Positions 11,009 to 23,425 of a stretch of 64,000 nucleotides of DNA are shown piece after piece. How positions within the stretch are numbered: the stretch's first letter is position 1; the number at the start of each line of letters is the position of its first letter. Below the pieces are notes generated by a model. It was not told the origin of the DNA. It ran no database searches and worked only from the letters and a program-made list of their open reading frames with translations. Position numbers and translations under genes: made by a program. Source of the stretch: Tetracentron sinense (Eukaryota > Streptophyta > Magnoliopsida > Trochodendrales > Trochodendraceae); assembly GCA_015143295.1 (NCBI GenBank), contig CM026554.1, forward strand, positions 33,679,531 to 33,743,530, given 5' to 3'.

Positions 11009-11843
11009 TATATTTGGCTTGATAAGCCCTTCTTATAACAGGAAAGCCTTCTTTTCACTCTGGTCAACTATTTTAACTTTTAGAGTTAATATTTTTTAAT
11101 ATTTTTTTAAAAAAACCAAGTTTAGATAATTAAACCCTAAGAGTTAATAAATCATAACCACACAATTAAGGGATATTGAAAGGGACACGTGTTGACCTGT
11201 GAGACGTAACTGGACTCCGAACTCTTTGGTTGGCTTGACCAAGTGTGCTTGGATCTTGCTCATTCTAACGGATTCAGCTCGTCTGCTTGACCAAGTGTGC
11301 TTGGATCTTTGCTTGGCTTTGGTTCCTAGCACGCCACCACACATTACTTAAGATCTAAGGGTCACGATTAAATCTGAGGTTTTAAACCATTTTTGGGTCC
11401 TAAAATGAGCGCCAAAACACACGACTCCATCTTCTCTCTCCTTTTCGATTTTCCTCTTCTCACTTGACCTGTGAACTAACAGAGTTTGGGGTTCTGGCGA
11501 ATTAGCACGACACCAGCAAGGCGGCAATGCGAGATGAAAATAACCCCATTTTCGAACCCCAAATGGAACGATTATAGTGTTGTGGTAGTCGAAAGATGAA
11601 AGAACAGTAATAGAGAGAAAAGAAATTACCTGATGAAGCATTTGAAAATCAAGGCTTGTGCTTCGTATTGAAGGGTGAGCAAAATCAAATAGATCCAAAC
11701 CCTTTTATCCCTTCTATCTGAGCTCGTCCGAGGACTTTTACGATTGGTTGCCGCCATTAATGGCAACCTGAGATGAGGTAAGAGTTTTTTTTTACGTTAT
11801 TTTGCCCTTTCTTTCTCTTCTCTTTTCTTTGCAGAGGAGATGT
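11009..11843. other. Spacer with a fold-back-family arm and a short direct repeat
   Basis: At about 11083-11190 the sequence resembles one arm of the fold-back family seen at 20201-20458 and 36240-36812 (taaaccctaagagtt, then aattaaggg..gggacacgtg). At 11233-11257 and 11286-11310 the word gcttgaccaagtgtgcttgg occurs twice. The minus-strand open frame of 116 codons at 11348-11698 has no recognisable domain. Confidence 0.4.
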
Positions 11844-11987
11844 CCTTTGGAGCAGGAAGAAATGTTTTTTCTTCACTTTTCGTTTTCTCTTTCTGGGATG
11901 CAAGGTCCAAGAAATCCTTTGGAGCGGGAAGAAATGTTTTTTCTTCACTTTTCGTTTTCTCTTTCTACGATGCAAGGTCCAAGAAAT
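11844..11987 (+). repeat. Tandem duplication, 72-bp unit x2
   Basis: A 72-bp unit beginning cctttggagc occurs at 11844 and again at 11916 with only a few changes. As 72 is a multiple of three, open frames on both strands continue through it. There is no sign that it is coding. Confidence 0.85.
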
Positions 11988-12565
11988 TGTTTGAAAAAAT
12001 AATGAAAAAAAAATTTCTTTCCGAGTTTAGCTTTCCATTAAATTATATATTTTAATACCCGTTTTGAGGAGTGTTTGGGTGATGCTTATGCTGGGTTGCA
12101 AGTGTGGTTGTGTGTGTGTGTGTGGTGCGGTGTGTGTTTCCTTTGTCTTGCCTTCAACTATTGCCTTGTGGTGTAGTTGAGTTAACAAAAAAAAAACCCA
12201 CAAAATTGTATTTACATTTTATAGGCTAAAATAATTAATTTCTCTCTCTTTCATATGAGAAGTTTCCATTTAATCGTTTGAATTAAACGGTTAGGGTATG
12301 GGATTACCCACAAACTGATTCTTTTGAAATCTGAATATGACTTTCACTCTGACAAAAACAGCCTGAACTAATTTACACAGAAATGGTGTAGGTAGAAAAT
12401 TTAGTTCTTGGAAGAATTGGCAAGGATTATAATAGGACCTAGATGGAGAGGCGCAAGTGCATTGACCCAGGGATCGGTGTTGGCCTTGTGAAATTATTCT
12501 CAAATCAAAGTCACAAACCAAATGCTAGCTAGCAACCTTACTCACTCATCTCATTCCTGAAGCTT

Positions 12566-13289
12566 ATACCACTAATTTATGATCTGGAAAACTAGAAATG
12601 AGTTTATTTTTGAGAAATCCAAACCTGATCCTCGTGATACAGTTGAGAGAGCAAATGTGTATGCTCTGGAGTTAGTCTCTTCCGCTCAAAATGCTAACCC
12701 GGCTTCAGATATCTTCACTTCTCAATGTCTAGACCTCCTGAAGCTGATTCAAATAATTTTCTATGGATCGCCCCTCCGAGTGGTTGGTTGAAGATTAATG
12801 TGGACGGGTCTTCTTCTGTGGATGGGTCCATATCAAGCGTGGGTGGGCTAGCTCGGACTCATACTGGCAGGTGTGTTGCCTCGTTTTGTTTTCCCATCTA
12901 CCCTAGCAATGCGAGACAAGCTGAGGCAAAAGCGATTTTTCTTGGGTTGATGCTCTGCCTCCAAAATAATTGGAATAAGTTCATCCTCGAAGGTGACTCT
13001 CAATCTATTATGCATGCTATTTGTTAGGATGCAGGGTCCCTCATTGGGATATCAAGTCAATCTTTGAAGACATCAAAATTTTATGGAGAAATTTCCCAAA
13101 TTCCTCTATTTCGTGGGTGCGTAGCTCATAATCTTGCAAAAATAGCAAATGTGGAGGCATCAAAGTTTTTTCAAACTGGAATATGTACCAAGGAAAATCT
13201 GATCTTTTATGGTAGAGGTTATAACCTCCAGGCCCATGTACATCGTTCCTTTATTTGAATAAATTATTAGTTTCCTACCAAAAAAAAAG
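12566..13289 (+). mobile_element. 5'-truncated LINE, RNase H end
   Basis: Two stretches match the 3' end of plant L1-type LINEs: MIWKTRNEFIFEKSKPDP (12579 on), then an RNase H-like (RVT_3) region with WLKINVDGSSS, GGLARTHTGRCV, ARQAEAKAIFLGL and FILEGDSQSIMHAI (about 12785-13020). An A-run at 13278-13287 marks the 3' end. The metal-binding D of VDGS, the E of EAKA and the D of EGDS are present. Stops and frame changes after 13020 show it is dead, and the reverse transcriptase part is missing. No clear target duplication was found. Confidence 0.8.
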
Positions 13290-15319
13290 CAGGGTATTCA
13301 AGAAGAACATGAATTATATTATGAAAAAAATTTGGGTTTTTGATCTTTTTCAAAAATAATTTAATTTTATTTCTATAAGGGTATATCTAAATGGGATGAC
13401 AATTAGCAGCCACTAAAAGAGAGCTCCAAACCCTTCAATGAAGAAAACTCATTTCCCCAAACCTTCCTCTATTTACTGGTTGTCTTTATGGATATATTTT
13501 TGATACAATTTATTGGTTCAAAGCTTAGCACTGATGGTCTTAGCAATTTCATATTAACTCTATTCTCATTTCATTTTGTTTAGTACTAATGCTCCGAGGA
13601 ATGAAGAAAACCCATTTCCAATAAGTTGTTCTATTATATTCTTATTAAGACTAAATGATGTCTTGAAAACACTTCTTTAAATGATGTTTGTGTTCAATTT
13701 GGGATGCCAGTAACACGAAAATGGATTTCAATTAAATTGTGGATTTTGATCATGGTATCTATCTAACTTCAACTGTATGATTGGCTTTTTCTATTTCTTA
13801 GTGTTTCTAAGGTATCCATGTAACAAGGTGTTTTGATATCTCTTAGCAGATCACTATTTGCTTCAGCTATTGGGAATGAATGAGTTAATGACTACAACTG
13901 ACATTATTGTGGATGACTTGGGTGCTTAATCTGTAGAAATTGGACTTGCTTAGGTTGTTTCTAAACTCAATTTTTACTTAGGTTCTTTTGATTTTAATCA
14001 ATCTATTTTAGTTCTTTTCAAATGTTCCAGTAGTGGGTTATAATTCATCTTTAGATTTGAATGGTTAAATTGTTGTCTGGACTGAAAACCAATAACTTTG
14101 CATAACAAATAACAATTTTGAATCTCTATTTTACCTTCCAAAAAAAAATTCTGAATCTCTATTATTGCTTTGAAAGAGAAGTAATTTGGGATACTTGGGA
14201 ATATTATGGATGCATGAATGATTGTGATTTTTATAATCTGTTGCACCAGTTCAATTGTTGGTTCTAGTTCATTTGTTGGTTCAAATTTGCCGCCCATATG
14301 GTTCTAAATATTTCGTGGTATGCATCTGGTTTTATTGGCTCAACCTCACTATTTAAGCAAGTCCAATTTTCATCTGGGTCCTCTTGTCAGTGAGAATTTT
14401 TGATATTGTTGGTTCTGCTTCATGGTGCCCAGATCGCTTGACATGGAGACACTCTATGTGCAGGTGCTCTATATATGTGGATTTCCATCCGCAACAGCAA
14501 AGGTGGATAGCTTGTGGACATTTTTTGGTTAAGTAACGGAGATACTCTAGTTCATATCTTGAGTGTTCATATGAGCAGGGCCCTTTCATGTTCAGCTTCT
14601 AGTCCAAAAGTCTGATTGACTGGTTGATGTTAGCCTTTTAACCCTGCTGTAAAATAGGAGAACGGTGAATATATGTTGTTTTTTTTATTATTATATTGAT
14701 TCCTACTCTCTAGACCCCAAATGAGAAGCTACAGAGGTTGTTTGGCAGTTCCTTATATGTTGTTGTTTTGTTTATGTTGATTCCTACTCTCTAGACCCCA
14801 AATGATAAGCTACAGAGGTTGTTTGCAGTAGAATCATGCACAATGGCTGATGAATTTTAGGGTTTAAAGCTTTCACTTTGATTTAGGTCATAGAAGGTCT
14901 TATATTTCTAGGCCAAAACTGTCTACCGCTGGTGTCGCCCTTAGTATTCTTTAGTATTCTTCTGGATGTCTGAGATGAAAGCTCTACATTGAAAGAGAAC
15001 TTATCAAGACCCAACACAACCAGAGATTCCAAGTTTGGTTTTTGGCTGCAGAAGGTGGCCTTTTTCTCCCAACTTCTTTTTTTTTTAAAGTCATCTGTTA
15101 TTGTGCAGCTCAAATTTGAATATGGTTGAGAGAGAAATTTGATGCTGACTTCCACTACAAGGTCTTTTTTGGATAGTTTTTGAATGGAATTATTATATCT
15201 ATTGCTTGACAATTCTACACATGGCTTCATCTTGAATTATTATATCTACAGATTTCATGAACCTGGGTAGATTGTAATCAACTAACAAACTATCTCAACT
15301 TGGACTGGTGAAAATGCAG
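13290..15319. other. Non-coding stretch, perhaps intronic, upstream of the kinase exon
   Basis: No kinase domain blocks (HRD, DFG, APE) were seen here, so the earlier exons of the kinase gene are not in this interval. A tandem duplication with an 81-bp period covers about 14668-14830 (gattcctactctctagaccc twice). The rest is AT-rich and unremarkable. Confidence 0.4.
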
Positions 15320-15550
15320 GCAATGAAGAAGTTCCATGAGGGAGATGCTATTTTGACATTGGATCCAAGGCTCATCCGGACTGCTACAACTAACATAGCA
15401 CTAGAAAAGATTCTTGAGCTAGTTTTACAATGCTTGGGTCCGACCAAACAGAGCCAGCCGAGCATTAGGAAGTGTGTGGAAATCCTTTGGAGCATCCGTA
15501 AAGACTATAGACAGCTATTAGCTTCAGATTTCCACTCACTATCCTCTTAA
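15320..15550 (+). pseudogene. Last-exon remnant of a calmodulin-binding receptor-like cytoplasmic kinase
   Basis: The product from 15320 reads AMKKFHEGDAILTLDPRL, then LEKILELVLQCL and EILWSIRKDYR. This is the end of the kinase domain and C-terminal tail of the CRCK subfamily. The exon follows a convincing acceptor (gtgaaaatgcag, ending 15319) and stops at 15548-15550. In the usual CxxxxxRPSM of kinase subdomain XI the arginine is replaced by glutamine (QSQPSI), so the fold would lack a normally conserved salt bridge. No other kinase exon is visible within 10 kb upstream. I take it as a detached or decayed fragment; a working exon with very distant partners is less likely. Confidence 0.7.
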
Positions 15551-16761
15551 TCCCAGAGGATTGCTGCAATCTGAGAAGAATTAAGTGGTACATTGCATGA
15601 GATCTAGATCTTCACGAGAATGCTTAGATTAGTGAGGAATAATTTGATTCAAGGGAAGTGGAAAGTATGCAGAGGTAAACATGTGGGAATGCTTTTAGAA
15701 GAATTTTTAATTCATTATACTTCTCATGTTGGATTGTCTTGAATCAAAGGAGCTGTGAATTGCTCAGAATCTAATGAAAGGTGTGTCCAAGATTTGAAGA
15801 AGGTTGACATTATTGCATCCTCATGTAGAATACTGTATGGATATAATATATATAGGAACTTCAATGTAAGATGTAGGGTGGGGTGGGTGGATTGGGAAGC
15901 TTCAACTGAATGTGTGTTTTGGGTATTTGTAGCATTGTGAAGCGGAATGACAATTTTCCTACGAACATTCTGTTGCTAGGGTGGGTAGATTATCATTGTC
16001 AATGACAATGATCCTTTGCTCTTTATCTCTATGTATTTCTACCATTATTTTGTTGTAATAATATACAGAGTCCTTCCTAAAAAAATCAGTGCTCCACTCG
16101 TCAACGACTGTATGGATGCCGGAGGTCCCATCTTGGGCATTTGCCAGAGATAAACCGAAGCCTAACCCTTAATTCCATCTCAGCCATGTGACCAATAAAA
16201 GAGTGAAGCAACACATACTCAAGGCAACATTATTAAAAAGAATAATTGCACGACTTAGTTTTGTGGCAATCAAAATGGACCTTATGCCACTGAAACCAAA
16301 TCCACACGTACAATAAAACAGCATCAAAATTTTGGCTCAAAAAAGTTCTCATTCAGGTTTGCTTAGAACAGTAGCAGTCAAACAAGAAATAACCCCCTAA
16401 TCCTAACCATTTAATGGTAAGACTTTTTTTTGAGATTGCTTCACTAAGCTGGGTGCTTAGTTTTCTAAAAATGCAGATTTTATGAGGAATAGACCTTATG
16501 GACCTTCAACATTTGTTTGGAGTTCCTTTAGAGTCCATGTTTTGTCGCATTATTACTATTAATGTCTTGTTTTTCGGCTATATCTCAACTTTTACTATTT
16601 TACACTCCTCATTCTGCTAGTGTATATGGTAATGATTATGATGCCTTCATAGTCATGAAACACAATTAATTCTTTCGCTAATTGGAACTTAGCTTGGATT
16701 TTACCGCTCTTTTAATGTAGGGAACCTAGTTGTAGCGCGTGAGCCTGAGACAGTAGAGGAA
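15551..16761. other. 3' flank of the kinase remnant, no gene
   Basis: Possible 3' UTR at first. A short perfect palindrome (atcattgtcaatgacaatgat) lies at about 15990-16010. No further gene or element was recognised up to the gypsy element. Confidence 0.4.
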
Positions 16762-16766
16762 GAGAG

Positions 16767-17934
16767 TGTAGAATCCCAAATTTATTATTCTTGATATTCG
16801 TGATAATTATTAAATTTTATAGAAACCTGTGTTTAAAAATTTAATGTGAACAAGCTCATAAATTTTAGATGAAACTCATTTATTTTAAAACTCAAATAAG
16901 GTACTTAATTTAAGAGATTTTTAGAGTGAAATTGCATGAAAAGAAAGATAGGCAAAAAAAAGTAGCAAAAGACAAAAAAAAAAAGGATCGGCGCTCCGGT
17001 CGATCGATCGCCCACAACACCGTTTTGGCCTCGATTTGCGCGATTTTTTGATTTTTGGAGTCCCTAAGGCCCTCAACACTATAAATAAGCCTTATATTCG
17101 TGAGTTGAGGGTTTCTAAAGCTTTCTAAACCTAAAACAGAGAGAGAGAGAAGGAGATTTTGGGAGATTCAAGAAGGGAGATAAAAAGTTTTGTAAGGAAA
17201 AATGATGAAAAGACTTAGATCAATCTCATTTGCAAGCGTTTGATTGTAGGGAAGCGATCGGGAGAGGAAAATATAAATTTCTTCCTACCAATATGGTGAC
17301 TTTAAGATAAACAAGAGAAATACGTACAAGTTAGCACGTATAAGAATTGAAATTGAATTATGCTTCCGCACTCTGAATTGTTTATATGTGTTACATGTCA
17401 CGTTGAATTTTAAATTATGCCTTATATTAAATGTTGCTATATTGTTAGCTAGGAGTTTATATATACGCGGGATAACTTGTTACTCAGCCGATGACTTTTG
17501 TTGTCGGTAGATTCTAAGTTTAATATTTGTGTCTCAGGACCTTGGGAAGAGGAAGAATACGAGGAAGAAGAAGAAAAGCCAGCAGGTGATTAGCCCGATG
17601 GTGAATGGAATTTGGACCGTTGGCCATTTCCAGGAAATTAATTATTAGTATTTTGATTTGGAGTTTTAGACACTGTAATAGACTAAATTTTAGACTTATG
17701 GCCGGTTAGATTGAATTGATGATTGGGAATCATGGAGGATGATTCAAATTATTTATGATGTTTTTAGTATTTAATTCAAGACATTAGACTTAATCATGAT
17801 TTATTTAAAGAAAAATTTTCAGATTTATGTTTTAGATTGCCTTAAATGCTTTATGACAGGAAGTTATGGAAGTTGATGGTTAAGTCACGTGCCAAAGTTT
17901 CACATTAAGCTAGGTCGGATTTTGGGGCGCGACA
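16767..17934 (+). repeat. 5' LTR of the gypsy element
   Basis: Starts tgtagaatccc, ends ggggcgcgaca. A TATA box (actataaataag) is at about 17079-17090. A CGATCGATCG palindrome cluster sits about 80 bp before it. The post-TATA leader is rich in gagaga. Confidence 0.93.
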
Positions 17935-17938
17935 GAGG

Positions 17939-17950
17939 TGGTATCAGAAC
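17939..17950 (+). promoter_or_regulatory. Primer binding site
   Basis: TGGTATCAGAAC lies 5 bp after the LTR end and matches the initiator tRNA-Met 3' end as in many plant gypsy elements. A second similar word, tggtatcagagc, occurs near 18036. Confidence 0.8.
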
Positions 17951-18279
17951 CCAGGCATTAGGATCATAGGGATTGAGGTGTTTTTCCAGTTTGGACCTAT
18001 GATTGATTTAATAAATGTTTGATACCACAACAGAGGTGGTATCAGAGCAAAGGCATTAGGTTAGCTAGGGCTTAAGTTTTAGGGATACAACAGGCTAGTA
18101 TTCATTGTGATGTTAGTGTAAGGTTTGAGTGTTAAAGTAAATTAATTCCGAGTTAGACTAATTGTTACCGTTTGCTCTCAGGAATATCATAATGAGGCGC
18201 GGTGGTAGAGCGTAACACTAAGGGAAGCGTTGGAAGGGGTATTGAAAAAGGACATCCAATTGGTAATGATTAGCCTGAC

Positions 18280-19430
18280 TTGACTGAAGTGTTCGGATCA
18301 ATTGCCCAGATCATGGCACTCCTTGCAGCCAAGCAACCTGCTGCAGCTGCTCTTGGACACGCAGAAGCACATGCACCTCCTCCACGTAGGGCACATGCAG
18401 GGATTGAGGCATTCTGGAGATTGAGGCCTCCGTCATTTTTTGGGACCACAGATCCAATACCTGCAGAGGCATGGATCTTACAACTGGAGAAGATATTTTC
18501 AGTTCTGTCTCCAACGGATACTGAAAGAGTGACATGGGCAGCCTATATAATGGAAGGCGAAGCAGAGCATTGGTGGCGAGAAGCCTCCAGGAATAGGGAT
18601 TTGACGAGAGTGGGCCAACCATGGATATGGGGGGAATTTCTGAATGTATTTTATAAGAAGTATTTTCCATTTGTCATTCGGGAAAAAAAAGAAGCAGAGT
18701 TCCTCATTCTTAAGCAAGGGAAGATGTTAGTGGCCGAGTATAAGGCCAAGTTCTTCGAGCTTTCAAGGTTCACACCTCACATGATTGCCACAGAGGCGAT
18801 GAAAGCGCGGAAGTTTGAAAGGGGTTTAAGAGATTTCATTCGAGACCGAGTCTCAATGTTTCGACTCGAGACTTTCGCTGAGGTGAACGATAAAGCACAG
18901 TTGGCTGAAAAGAATTCAGAGGAATTCTTGAAAAAGAGAGAGATGAACCAAAAGGAGAAGTTTGGTAGGGGACATCCAAGCAGGGTTGGACCACAGGATA
19001 AGAGGTCTAGATTTTCAGGCCAACCACTAGTAGCTAGGTCGACTCCTTATCAGAGGCCAACACCTCCATCTGCACCTGTGCCTCGTCCTACTACTTCTTA
19101 GGTCACTTGGTATGTGTAGCCCAAGTCTTCTACACCTATGTTTGATGTTTGTGTACATTGTGGGAAGAGGCATCCAGGGGGCGACTGTCGAGCACTCACG
19201 GGTGGATGTTTCCAGTGTAGGCAAATGGGACACCGGATTAGAGATTGTCCTCACCGTAACCAGCAGACCCAACCTCAGGGGAATAGGCCACCTACCAGGT
19301 AGGCACCACAGTAGAAGCCTACTCAGGCTCCCAAACCCCAGCAGCCCCCGCAGCAGCAGCCACGCCAAGTGACTCAGGGTAAAGTCTTTACAATATCAGA
19401 ACAAGATGCACAAGCATCAGATGATGTGGT
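18280..19430 (+). mobile_element. gag region of the gypsy fossil
   Basis: A retrotransposon gag (capsid-like) domain is clear at about 18395-18930, with WILQLEKIFSVL, WWREASRNRD, WGEFLNVFYKKYFP and ELSRFTPHMI. CCHC zinc-knuckle motifs lie near 19150-19260. It belongs to the element above and is a fossil. Confidence 0.88.
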
Positions 19431-19974
19431 GTAAAGTACACTTTAATTATGTCTATATTTGATGTGATATTTTTATGATTAATGTGATGTTTATAATTAT
19501 GATGTATTGATAAAAATATGCTACTGATATTATGTTGATAATGCACAAGATTGACACTTAGTTATATAATAACTCAGGCACCCTATTGATTAATGAATAT
19601 CTGGCACATGTACTAATTGATACGGGATCAACTCACTCATTTGTTACACCTAGTTTTGCAAAGTGATTTGTTTAAGAACCGAGCCAATTAGATAAGGAGT
19701 TGTCCATCTCGACTCCTATCGGTAGATCAGTAGTCACCAACCAAGTATACCGAGCTTGTGTCATCCAAGTTGGACAACATATGTAACGACCCCAAATCCT
19801 ACCTTGACTAAAATAGGACCTTGGGTAGCCACATTTCTTGAACATGCTTAAATCTATGACATACAAGGCATACTAACACGAGTCTCCAAAAATGAGGATA
19901 GTAAAATTTCGATTATATAAAGTGAAACCATCCTATATAATGATAATCTATCCAACATAACCCACCATAATCGG

Positions 19975-20619
19975 CAGGGGCGGAGCCAGGGGCGGGGGGT
20001 GGCCATGGCCCCCCCAAATTTTTTGTAATTCCTTATTGCACTAGTATTAATAGTGGGCCTCTCAATTAAAAAATAATAATTTTAGTATACTTGCCCCCCC
20101 CCCCCCCCCCCCCCCCGCCAATCTTTTTGTCCTATATAATATAGTGGCCCCCCTAATTTTTTTTGTCATATATATAGTGGGCCCCCCAATGGAGTCCCTT
20201 TATGCCCTTGAGGTTGCCACATGTCCTTATTGACACCCCTTAACTATGGTTAAAATTCACTCAATCTCAGGTTCACCTACTTATCCTTGGTTTTTAGAAA
20301 ACAATATTTAAATAATTTTAACTTTAGGTGTTAGTTAATTTTAAACTAGGGTTCAAAAAGAAATTTGATACTTTTTTTAAAACCAAGGATAGGTGGGCGA
20401 ATCTGAACCACAATTAAGGGGGTCTTAATAGGGATATGTGGCGACCTCAAAGGCATTACTGAGAAAAAAATCTCAAAATAAAAAAACTACCAAAAAAAAA
20501 AATTTCTTGGGGGCTATGCCTCCAAACCCCCCAAATTCCATACCCTCAAATCAAATTTTTTCTTATACATGTATTTTGGCCCCCCTCCCCCCAATGAAAA
20601 ATTCTTGGCTCCGCCCCTG
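19975..20619. mobile_element. Non-autonomous hAT element in the solo LTR
   Basis: Inverted ends caggggcggagccagg and ttggctccgcccctg are nearly perfect. The 8-bp flanks ataatcgg (19967-19974) and ataatcaa (20620-20627) match 6/8, as expected for a hAT of some age. It has no transposase. It contains a 23-base C run (20094-20116) and a nested fold-back unit. Confidence 0.85.
20201..20458. mobile_element. Fold-back MITE nested in the hAT element
   Basis: Left arm tatgcccttgaggttgccac and right arm gtggcgacctcaaaggcatta pair, and pairing continues inward for about 100 bp with indels. It is related to the fold-back at 36240-36812 by the shared GTGGCGACC / CCCCTTAAC words. No clear target duplication. 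Confidence 0.6.
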
Positions 20620-20939
20620 ATAATCAAGATAGAGTAAAGTCATCAAATAATAGTGAACAGTCTAAGCAACATCCTGAAATAACATAAGTTTATTACAATC
20701 ATTTTCAAAATGTAAAACAAGGCCTAATAAAGTGTCCACCCAACCAACTCTCGAACTTCCTCAGCCGGAGGCTCGCTTTCTTCTTCTATCTCGACATAGA
20801 AATCCTCAACCACGGCTCAGCAATCAACTCACTCTAAACCTACCGATAATAACAGGTCGACTGAGCATTAACAACGCTCAGCGGATATCCAGTCTAACTA
20901 ACAATAGCAATAACTCATGCTCATAATCAATATTAAATT

Positions 20940-21505
20940 CACACAGCAGTTACAAAATCAATAACATGTTCATATGACGTTTATATAATCCATGACAAGT
21001 TCATATAGCATAATCAAATGACAGGTTCATATGACACTTGCATAATCCATGACAGGTTCATATGACATTTGCATAATCAGAGTGCGGAAAATATGTGAGC
21101 ATATCATGACGTGTTTCATTGCCCTTATAATTCTGTGTTCATGATTCAGTATTTGTAATTCAGTGTCAATGTCCAACAACGCATGATAAGTTTCATATTC
21201 ATGTTTCAGTACTTGTAATTCAGTTTCAATATCCGACAACATATGATAAGTTCCATATTCATGTTTCAGGACTTATAATTCTGTTACAATATCCAAAAAT
21301 GCATTATAAGATCGACAATGCATGATAAGATCAGTGTTCATAATTCAATATTCTTATCCAACAATGCATGATAAGATCGACAACGAATGATAAGTTCCGA
21401 CAACGCGTGATAAGATCGATAACGCATGATAAGATCTGTGTTTATAATTCAATATTCTTATCTGACAATGCATGATAAGATCGACAACGCATGATAAGTT
21501 CAATG
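20940..21505 (-). repeat. Irregular tandem repeats in the solo LTR
   Basis: Two sets follow each other: variants of catgacaggttcatatgaca at 20960-21075, and variants of acaacgcatgataagatcga at 21170-21505. Spacing is uneven. They lie in the part of the LTR after its TATA on the minus strand. Confidence 0.7.
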
Positions 21506-23261
21506 CTCATATCATCACCTTGAGTCATGTACTTGTGAGAATCCTAGACTTAGGATACAACATGATTATGAGATGGTGGTTACGCTTATGAGTCCATGAG
21601 CAGGTTATTCAAATCATGCACTTATTCAGATCCTTCATTAGGCTTATTCAGTCTATCAGGCATATGCAATGCTTATGATTGTGGTCCACATGTGTGACTT
21701 GTGAAGCTCTTATCTTAACATACACGTGAGTTTGTGCATAAATATCACAATTAACATTCGAATTGGTCATCGCTTAGATTCCGATCTCCCACAATGAAAA
21801 CTCCACTATACTGTCTCATACCATATAGTTAGAGAATTTCTGGTTAGAAAGACCTTCCTCTAAGTTTTGTCCTACTCGAATATCAATCACCATACGATAT
21901 AGATAGGCATAATTTAACATTCATGATTAATATTCGAACTCGGTCATCGCCTAGACTTCAATCTTCCACCAAGAATCTCCGCTAGGTTACATGTCGCTAG
22001 TTAGAGAATTCCCAACCTGGAGGACTTCCTCTAGGCTTTGGCCTATCCAATTATTGATCACCGTACAAGTATAAATAGAGCATAATTTAGCATGTGAGAG
22101 TTTAGGGCATAATTTACATAGTCATAACAAACAATATCTTATCATGATTTCACAATTTTCTTAACCAACTTAATAAATGGTAAACTTCATCCTATTCCCC
22201 TCATTCATAAAACATCATAATAATATAATCGTACTCAATAGAATTTGTATCACAAGTAAAACCCTCATGTCATAGATATAATCCCTCTAGTCATGTTCAA
22301 TAGAATTCATAATATATGCAAAAACCCTCATGTTATAGATAAAATCTCACATTCATTTCATAGAATATATAGCACATGCAAAACCCCCATGTTGTATAAA
22401 TAGCACATAATTTAGCACGATAAACCATAATATCTTATTCGCTTAGTTTCTCAATTCTCGTTTAACATCATATTAACATTGAAAACACTCTCAAGCATTT
22501 AAACAATCACCTTAAGTGTATTTATTATGTGTACATTGCCCTTCTCTTTTTTTTCCATCATACAATAGTCATTCATATAATCTATGAGCATCCAATTCAA
22601 GCTCAACCCCACTTCATGCATCCATAATCCATCCCTTTACCATTTTAACCCAACCACCATCATTTCCATACATCCATAACTCATAAAACATAACTCATAA
22701 TCCAATTAAGCTTCTAACATACAAATTCATCTATATCCTTACTTAAACATGCAATATCTCATACAAATTCATCGTTTATCATACTTAATCAATAAACATA
22801 AGAATACAAAGTTTAGATTGGAGAGGATATCGACTATTCATACACAATAGAGCTTATAGCACATGCAAAACCCTCATTTCAAGAATAAAATCTTTCATTC
22901 ATGCTTATTACTTACTCATCTTTGTTTATTCATGTAATACTCTTGATAATCCATAAACATTTATATTTAAAACATGTAAAACATTTACTGAGGTTAGATT
23001 AGAAAAGATATCGACCTTAGGATCATTCCCTTGGATCCAAATCGCTCCCAAGAAGCTTTGAGGAAGATCTTCAAGTTTTTCTTGCAATTTTCAAGCTATC
23101 TCCTTCTTCTCCAAGAAATTTCTCCCTCAAAACCCTAGATTTCCTCTTTTCCCTTGCCAAATTAGGGTAAAAGGGTTTAGAACCCTAAAATCCTCTATAA
23201 TCAAACCTCTATTTATAGCCCCAATGGTTAAAAACCCAAAAAAACACACTTTTTAACAAAA

Positions 23262-23425
23262 TATGGGTGCGAGTGCGATCGATCACACCTTTGGTGTGAT
23301 CTATCGCACTTAGACCCAAAAGAACTTTAAAAAAGCTTGCCTGAATGCGATTGATCACAGAATTTTGTGATAGATCGCACTATTTTGCAATCGATCGCAC
23401 TTGGTTTGTGATAAATCGCAGCTCC
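23262..23425. repeat. CpG palindrome cluster in the solo LTR (GATCGATC type)
   Basis: Several variants of gtgcgatcgatcaca and gtgatagatcgcac lie in about 160 bp, next to the TATA of the LTR. Palindromic sub-words are GATCGATC, and the arms gtgcgat and atcgcac pair. Confidence 0.75.

Noticed and set aside
11348-11698. Protein gene on the minus strand (116 codons)
   Set aside because: No domain, no splice or promoter support, low-complexity basic stretch; looks like a chance frame.
12291-12521. Short minus-strand gene
   Set aside because: No homology seen, and it lies next to the truncated LINE in non-coding DNA.
14883-15230. Protein gene on the minus strand (115 codons)
   Set aside because: No family recognised, composition like the surrounding DNA; overlaps the likely intron before the kinase exon.
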